Assembly (NCBI GenBank): GCA_019113455.1
Contig: DXHG01000147.1
Span: forward strand, 1 to 9,529
DNA from: Candidatus Treponema faecavium
GTDB taxonomy: Bacteria > Spirochaetota > Spirochaetia > Treponematales > Treponemataceae
Direction: 5' to 3'
DNA: 9,529 nucleotides
The notes beneath the pieces are model-generated. The model was given only the letters and a program-made list of their open reading frames with translations, did not search any database and had not been told where the DNA came from. Numbering within the stretch: the stretch's first letter is position 1; every line of letters starts with the position of its first letter. A program made the position numbers and the translations under genes. Shown in pieces: positions 6,766-9,529 of this stretch.

Positions 6766-6809
6766 CCGCAATAAAAAACCGCAGCCTGTGCTGCGGTTTT
6801 TTATTGCGG
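6766..6809. terminator. 44-nt perfect palindrome, bidirectional intrinsic terminator after putP
   Basis: A 20-bp perfect stem (6766-6785 with 6790-6809) and a four-base loop (6786-6789). The core CCGCAGC/GCTGCGG is GC-rich and is flanked by A6 on one side and T6 on the other, so either strand gives a GC hairpin followed by a U-run. It begins 11 bases after the putP stop codon and should end that transcript. Because of its symmetry it also terminates plus-strand transcription, although no plus-strand gene precedes it here. Confidence 0.9.
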
Positions 6810-6820
6810 CGGGCTTTTCG

Positions 6821-8314
6821 TCAGTCCGCAAGCGCCTTATACGCATCGAACTCCGCAAGCATTTCTTCGTTCTTATGCTTATCGCAGAGGCTCACGATAA
6901 CGGCGACAATAAGGCACATCAGAAATCCCGGGAGAATCTCATAGATTTCAAAGATGCCGCCTGAAAGCGGCTTCCAGATAAGCACAGTAACTCCGCCGCA
7001 GACAAGTCCCGCGAGCGCGCCGTTCCGCGTGATGCCGCGCCAGAAGAGCGAGAGCAGCACGAGCGGTCCGAATGTCGCGCCGAACCCTGCCCACGCGTAG
7101 CTGACAAGCCCGAAAATGGAGCTCTCGGGGTCAAGCGCGATAAAGAACGCGACAAGCGCAACGGCAAATACCGTCCAGCGGCTTGTGCGGAGCGTTTCTT
7201 TTTCGTCCGCGCCGCGCTTAAGAAATCCCTGAAAAATATCGCGTGAAAACGCCGAGGCGGCAACAAGGAGCTGCGAGTCTGCGGAGCTCATCGCAGCGGC
7301 AAGAATTGCGCATAAAAAGAGACCGGCAATAAACGCGGGGTATATCTTCATAATTGACTGAATGAACACGGTATCGGCAGCGCCCGCATCGAGCACCATC
7401 GGCAGCAGAAATGCCTTGCCGAACGCGCCGACAATGAGCGCCGCGGCAAACGCGATGATAACCCACACCATCGCGATGCGGCGAGATATTTTTACTTCGC
7501 TGTTTGAGCGCAGGCTCATAAAACGCACTAAAATATGCGGCATACCGAAATAGCCCAAGCCCCACGCGAGCGCGGATACAATATCCATCGTACCGAAGCT
7601 GTCTTCGGGACCGGACACAAACGGATTCAGGAACTGCTCGCCAAAGCTGCTCATCGCGGCGGCGGCGTCAGCAGGTCCGCCGAGCGATACGATCATGACA
7701 ATGCCGGTAAGCACGAGCGCAACAAACATCAGCGAGCCCTGGATAAAGTCCGTCGCACAGACGGCCAGATACCCGCCGAGCAGCGTATACGCGAGGATAA
7801 TCGCGATGCCCAGCAGCAGCGCAATCAGATACGGCATATCGAACACAGACGTAAACAGTTTGGCGCACGCGACAAAACCCGACGCAGTATATATGGTAAA
7901 GAATATTAAAATGAATATTACCGACACGAGCGAGATAATCCGCGACGAATCCTTAAACCGATTCGTAAAAAACTCAGGAATCGTGATCGCGTCTCCGGTA
8001 TGAATCGTGTATTTGCGCAGCGGTTTTGCCACAATAAGCCAGTTTAGATACGTGCCGACAATAAGACCGAGCGCCGTCCAGAACGCCTCTTTCATGCCGG
8101 TCAGATATGCAACGCCGGGAAGCCCCATCAAGAGCCAGCCTGACATATCAGATGCTTCGGCGCTCAGCGCTGTCATCCACGGGCCTATTTTTCTTCCACC
8201 CAAAAAGAAATCGCTGACGCTTTCATTCCGCTTCATGTAGCGCCAGCCGACATACACCATGCCGGCAAGATAGCAGACAAACGCAAGCACAATGCTTATG
8301 GAATGCGTATCCAT
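6821..8314 (-). CDS. putP: Sodium/proline symporter, SSS family
   Basis: A 497-residue inner-membrane transporter expected to import L-proline with Na+. It aligns by eye over its whole length with E. coli PutP. FLGGRKIGPWMTALSAEASD (start to Asp56, equivalent to E. coli Asp55) leads into MSGWLLMGLPG. LGYFGMPHILVRFM and SYAWAGFGATFGP are conserved. AILAAAMSSADSQLL carries Ser343-Ser344 at the place of E. coli Ser340-Thr341, a conservative change at the Na+ site. About a dozen hydrophobic segments are present, with a short charged C-terminal tail. The ATG at 8314 is preferred to GTG 8320 because GAGGAG is eight bases from the ATG but only two from the GTG. The gene has its own promoter (8351-8380) and terminator (6766-6809), so it looks monocistronic. 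Another SSS substrate cannot be excluded, but the motifs strongly favour proline. Confidence 0.95.
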   Translation of the reverse strand: MDTHSISIVLAFVCYLAGMVYVGWRYMKRNESVSDFFLGGRKIGPWMTALSAEASDMSGWLLMGLPGVAYLTGMKEAFWTALGLIVGTYLNWLIVAKPLRKYTIHTGDAITIPEFFTNRFKDSSRIISLVSVIFILIFFTIYTASGFVACAKLFTSVFDMPYLIALLLGIAIILAYTLLGGYLAVCATDFIQGSLMFVALVLTGIVMIVSLGGPADAAAAMSSFGEQFLNPFVSGPEDSFGTMDIVSALAWGLGYFGMPHILVRFMSLRSNSEVKISRRIAMVWVIIAFAAALIVGAFGKAFLLPMVLDAGAADTVFIQSIMKIYPAFIAGLFLCAILAAAMSSADSQLLVAASAFSRDIFQGFLKRGADEKETLRTSRWTVFAVALVAFFIALDPESSIFGLVSYAWAGFGATFGPLVLLSLFWRGITRNGALAGLVCGGVTVLIWKPLSGGIFEIYEILPGFLMCLIVAVIVSLCDKHKNEEMLAEFDAYKALAD

Positions 8315-8322
8315 ACTCACAA

Positions 8323-8328
8323 CTCCTC
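8323..8328 (-). promoter_or_regulatory. putP ribosome binding site
   Basis: GAGGAG on the minus strand (8328 to 8323). Spacing is eight bases to ATG 8314 and two to GTG 8320, which decides the start in favour of the ATG. A run of seven T (minus strand, 8341-8335) lies a short distance upstream and may keep the site unpaired. Confidence 0.75.
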
Positions 8329-8350
8329 AACAACAAAAAAATCGCCTGTA

Positions 8351-8380
8351 ATTTTACTCAAGCCGCGGCAGTGCAGTCAA
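8351..8380 (-). promoter_or_regulatory. Sigma70-type promoter of putP
   Basis: TTGACT (minus strand, 8380-8375, 5 of 6 to consensus) and TAAAAT (8356-8351, 5 of 6) with an 18-base spacer. Transcription would begin near 8344, leaving a leader of about 30 bases with the GAGGAG site. Two copies of a repeated sequence lie immediately upstream of the -35. Confidence 0.7.
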
Positions 8381-8387
8381 GCATGCT

Positions 8388-8451
8388 GCACGCGCGGCCT
8401 GTTTCTCTGCAGGGTGGTTCTGCGTTTGCACGCGGGCCTGTTTCTTTGCGG
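8388..8451 (-). repeat. Direct repeat (two copies, about 40-bp period) upstream of putP promoter
   Basis: On the plus strand the copies are GCACGCGCGGCCTGTTTCTC (first 20 bases, from 8388; copy ends about 8412) and GCACGCGGGCCTGTTTCTTT (from 8428; copy ends 8451). They differ at a few positions and by one base in a G/C run. Centre spacing is about 40 bases, close to four helical turns, and the nearer copy begins eight bases upstream of the -35. The minus-strand core CTGCARAGAAACAG resembles the motif upstream of metY and the MBOAT gene. Either tandem activator/repressor sites or a small intergenic minisatellite. Confidence 0.55.
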
Positions 8452-8469
8452 ACCTCCAGCACGCATGTA

Positions 8470-9414
8470 TTAAAAGTAGCAGATGCGGTAGCGGCCGGAC
8501 GCGGCAAAACCTGCGGCTGTGTACGCGCGCACTGCGGCACTGTTTTGCTCGTTTACGTACAGCACCGCGCGCTTACCAATTTCTTCCGCCCGCGCAGAAA
8601 GACTGCGCACCAGAGCCGCCGCGTAGCGCCTCCCCCGGTATTCAGGAATCGTGTACACGCCGCCAATCTGTATCCAGCCGCCGCTTTCCGCTGTTACCGC
8701 AGCTTTCGCGGCGAAATGCTCGCCGTCTTCCGCAAGTACGGCGCATACCGCGCCGGTATGCAGCGCGCGGCAGAGCTTAAAGCGCACCGCCGCGGGATTA
8801 AGCTGCCAGCCGCGCGGAAGCACTTCTTCCTGTTCAAACGCTGTTTCAAGCGGCAAAAGCAGCGCCTCGTCTTCAGGGCAGCAGCGCACAACATAGGGCG
8901 CTGCGAACTGCGACGCAGAAAATGCCTGAGAAGCGGCGGCGCTTTGCTGCATCAGAAAAAAGTCTTTTATCTCCGCAGGCTCAGCATTGGCCGCCAGCGC
9001 CGCTGCCTGCTCCAAAAGCCGCGACGCCGCCCGTTCGCCTGAAATGCAGTACAGCTTTTTTTCTGAAAAAAAACCGGCGCACAGGCGCGCAAGCTCCCGC
9101 CGCCGTTCAACGGACTCAGGCACATCGAGACAGTGCAGCACAAGCCCTGCCGGAGAAACACCGATAACCCCGCAGAGCTCACGCCCGCCGCCGCTCACCA
9201 CCGCGGCAAACTCATACGCGACAGACGGCAGCTGACGCGCATTTTCGGCGGCGCGGCACAGCAGGCGCGGTTCGTTTTCGAGAACAAGCAGCCGCTGCGT
9301 CAGAAGCTGCGCGGCGCAGCTCACGCAGGAGGCTTCCCGCTGCGCGATAAATGCGGCGAGCGCGGCGCAGCTCACGTCAGAAAGCGGCGCAAACCGGTAC
9401 GCGGCGGCGCTCAT
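8470..9414 (-). CDS. GNAT-family N-acetyltransferase with an extended N-terminal domain
   Basis: A 314-residue cytoplasmic protein whose C-terminal part (about 170-314) is a GNAT acetyltransferase domain. Motif A is IQIGGVYTIPEYRGRRYAAA (248-267), with the acetyl-CoA pyrophosphate loop RGRRYA at 260-265. Motif B is around VNEQNSAAVRAYTAAGF (287-303), including the usual Asn and the AY...GF ending. Residues 1-165 match nothing I recognise. They have mixed alpha/beta character and may be a degenerate second GNAT fold, as in other roughly 300-residue two-domain members; that is a guess. The ATG (9414-9412) overlaps the TGA of the upstream gene as ATGA, so the two are co-transcribed and translationally coupled. 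The substrate is unknown. The coding sequence contains A8 and T7 runs close together (9056-9073), intact in this copy. Confidence 0.8.
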   Translation of the reverse strand: MSAAAYRFAPLSDVSCAALAAFIAQREASCVSCAAQLLTQRLLVLENEPRLLCRAAENARQLPSVAYEFAAVVSGGGRELCGVIGVSPAGLVLHCLDVPESVERRRELARLCAGFFSEKKLYCISGERAASRLLEQAAALAANAEPAEIKDFFLMQQSAAASQAFSASQFAAPYVVRCCPEDEALLLPLETAFEQEEVLPRGWQLNPAAVRFKLCRALHTGAVCAVLAEDGEHFAAKAAVTAESGGWIQIGGVYTIPEYRGRRYAAALVRSLSARAEEIGKRAVLYVNEQNSAAVRAYTAAGFAASGRYRICYF

Positions 9415-9529
9415 TCATCCGTCCGCACCGGCAGCGTCCCCTGCGCGCGGAACTCTCCGGCAAGCACGGAAAACGCCGCCTGGTACGATACCGGCGCATA
9501 GCTGTATGTGCAGATAACCGCGTCTGCCC
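9411..9529 (-). CDS. C-terminal fragment of a probable GH3 beta-N-acetylhexosaminidase/glucosidase
   Basis: Only the last 37 complete codons up to TGA (9413-9411) are in the window; the gene continues past the right edge. The visible residues include CTYSYAPVSYQAAFSVLAGE and end in GTLPV-RTDE. The YSY...S..A...VLAGE..A.G.LPV pattern resembles the C-terminal end of glycoside hydrolase family 3 enzymes of the NagZ/glucosidase type. The catalytic region is not visible, so the substrate cannot be judged. Its stop codon overlaps the GNAT start by the ATGA arrangement. Confidence 0.6.
   Translation of the reverse strand, partial: ADAVICTYSYAPVSYQAAFSVLAGEFRAQGTLPVRTDE

Noticed and set aside
6562..6774. 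70-codon plus-strand open frame in the putP-metY gap
   Set aside because: No ribosome binding site, no recognisable features, and it runs into the terminator palindrome.
8371..8469. Small protein encoded by the putP-upstream repeat (plus strand)
   Set aside because: The open frame continues antisense through the GNAT gene, its repetitive peptide just reflects the DNA tandem repeat, and it overlaps the putP promoter.

Overview
The window suggests a host-associated spirochaete, most likely a Treponema-like bacterium of moderately high GC. This is an inference from gene content: a fermentative, carbohydrate-scavenging set with PutP, MetY and cytoplasmic type I pullulanase homologues, a poly-G contingency tract of the kind known in Treponema, and GC-rich coding DNA with AT-rich intergenic patches. 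No rRNA or marker gene settles it. I see no tRNA, CRISPR array, insertion sequence or phage gene.

Layout. Positions 1-368 are non-coding: an imperfect 22-bp tandem repeat, AT-rich DNA, a terminator-like hairpin, a good extended -10 promoter (211-239) and a leader predicted to form four hairpins in a row. The promoter drives a plus-strand pair. The first gene (369-1795) is an AlgI-like membrane-bound O-acyltransferase (MBOAT), and the second (1805-3208) is its DHHW/AlgJ-type SGNH-like partner. Together they look like an exported-glycan O-acetylation cassette. The MBOAT frame is broken exactly at a run of nine G (609-617). Ten or seven G would restore a full-length protein of ordinary family length, so the cassette appears phase-variable and is OFF as written.

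The remainder is on the minus strand and converges on the cassette with a 17-nt gap. Read in the direction of transcription it has: the last 37 codons of a probable GH3 glycosidase; a GNAT acetyltransferase joined to it by an ATGA overlap; a 155-nt spacer with a tandem repeat and a sigma70-type promoter; putP (sodium/proline symporter); a 44-nt palindromic terminator; about 250 nt of leader; metY (O-acetylhomoserine sulfhydrylase); and pulA (type I pullulanase), which overlaps metY by 8 nt.

Function. The minus-strand genes are housekeeping scavenging and metabolism: proline/Na+ uptake, sulfur assimilation into homocysteine, and debranching of alpha-glucans. The unusual system is the plus-strand cassette, a potentially switchable surface-glycan acetylation module behind a structured 5' leader. 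A short motif (CTGCAAAGAAAACA and relatives) recurs upstream of three transcription units in the same relative orientation. It is either a regulatory site or a dispersed intergenic repeat.
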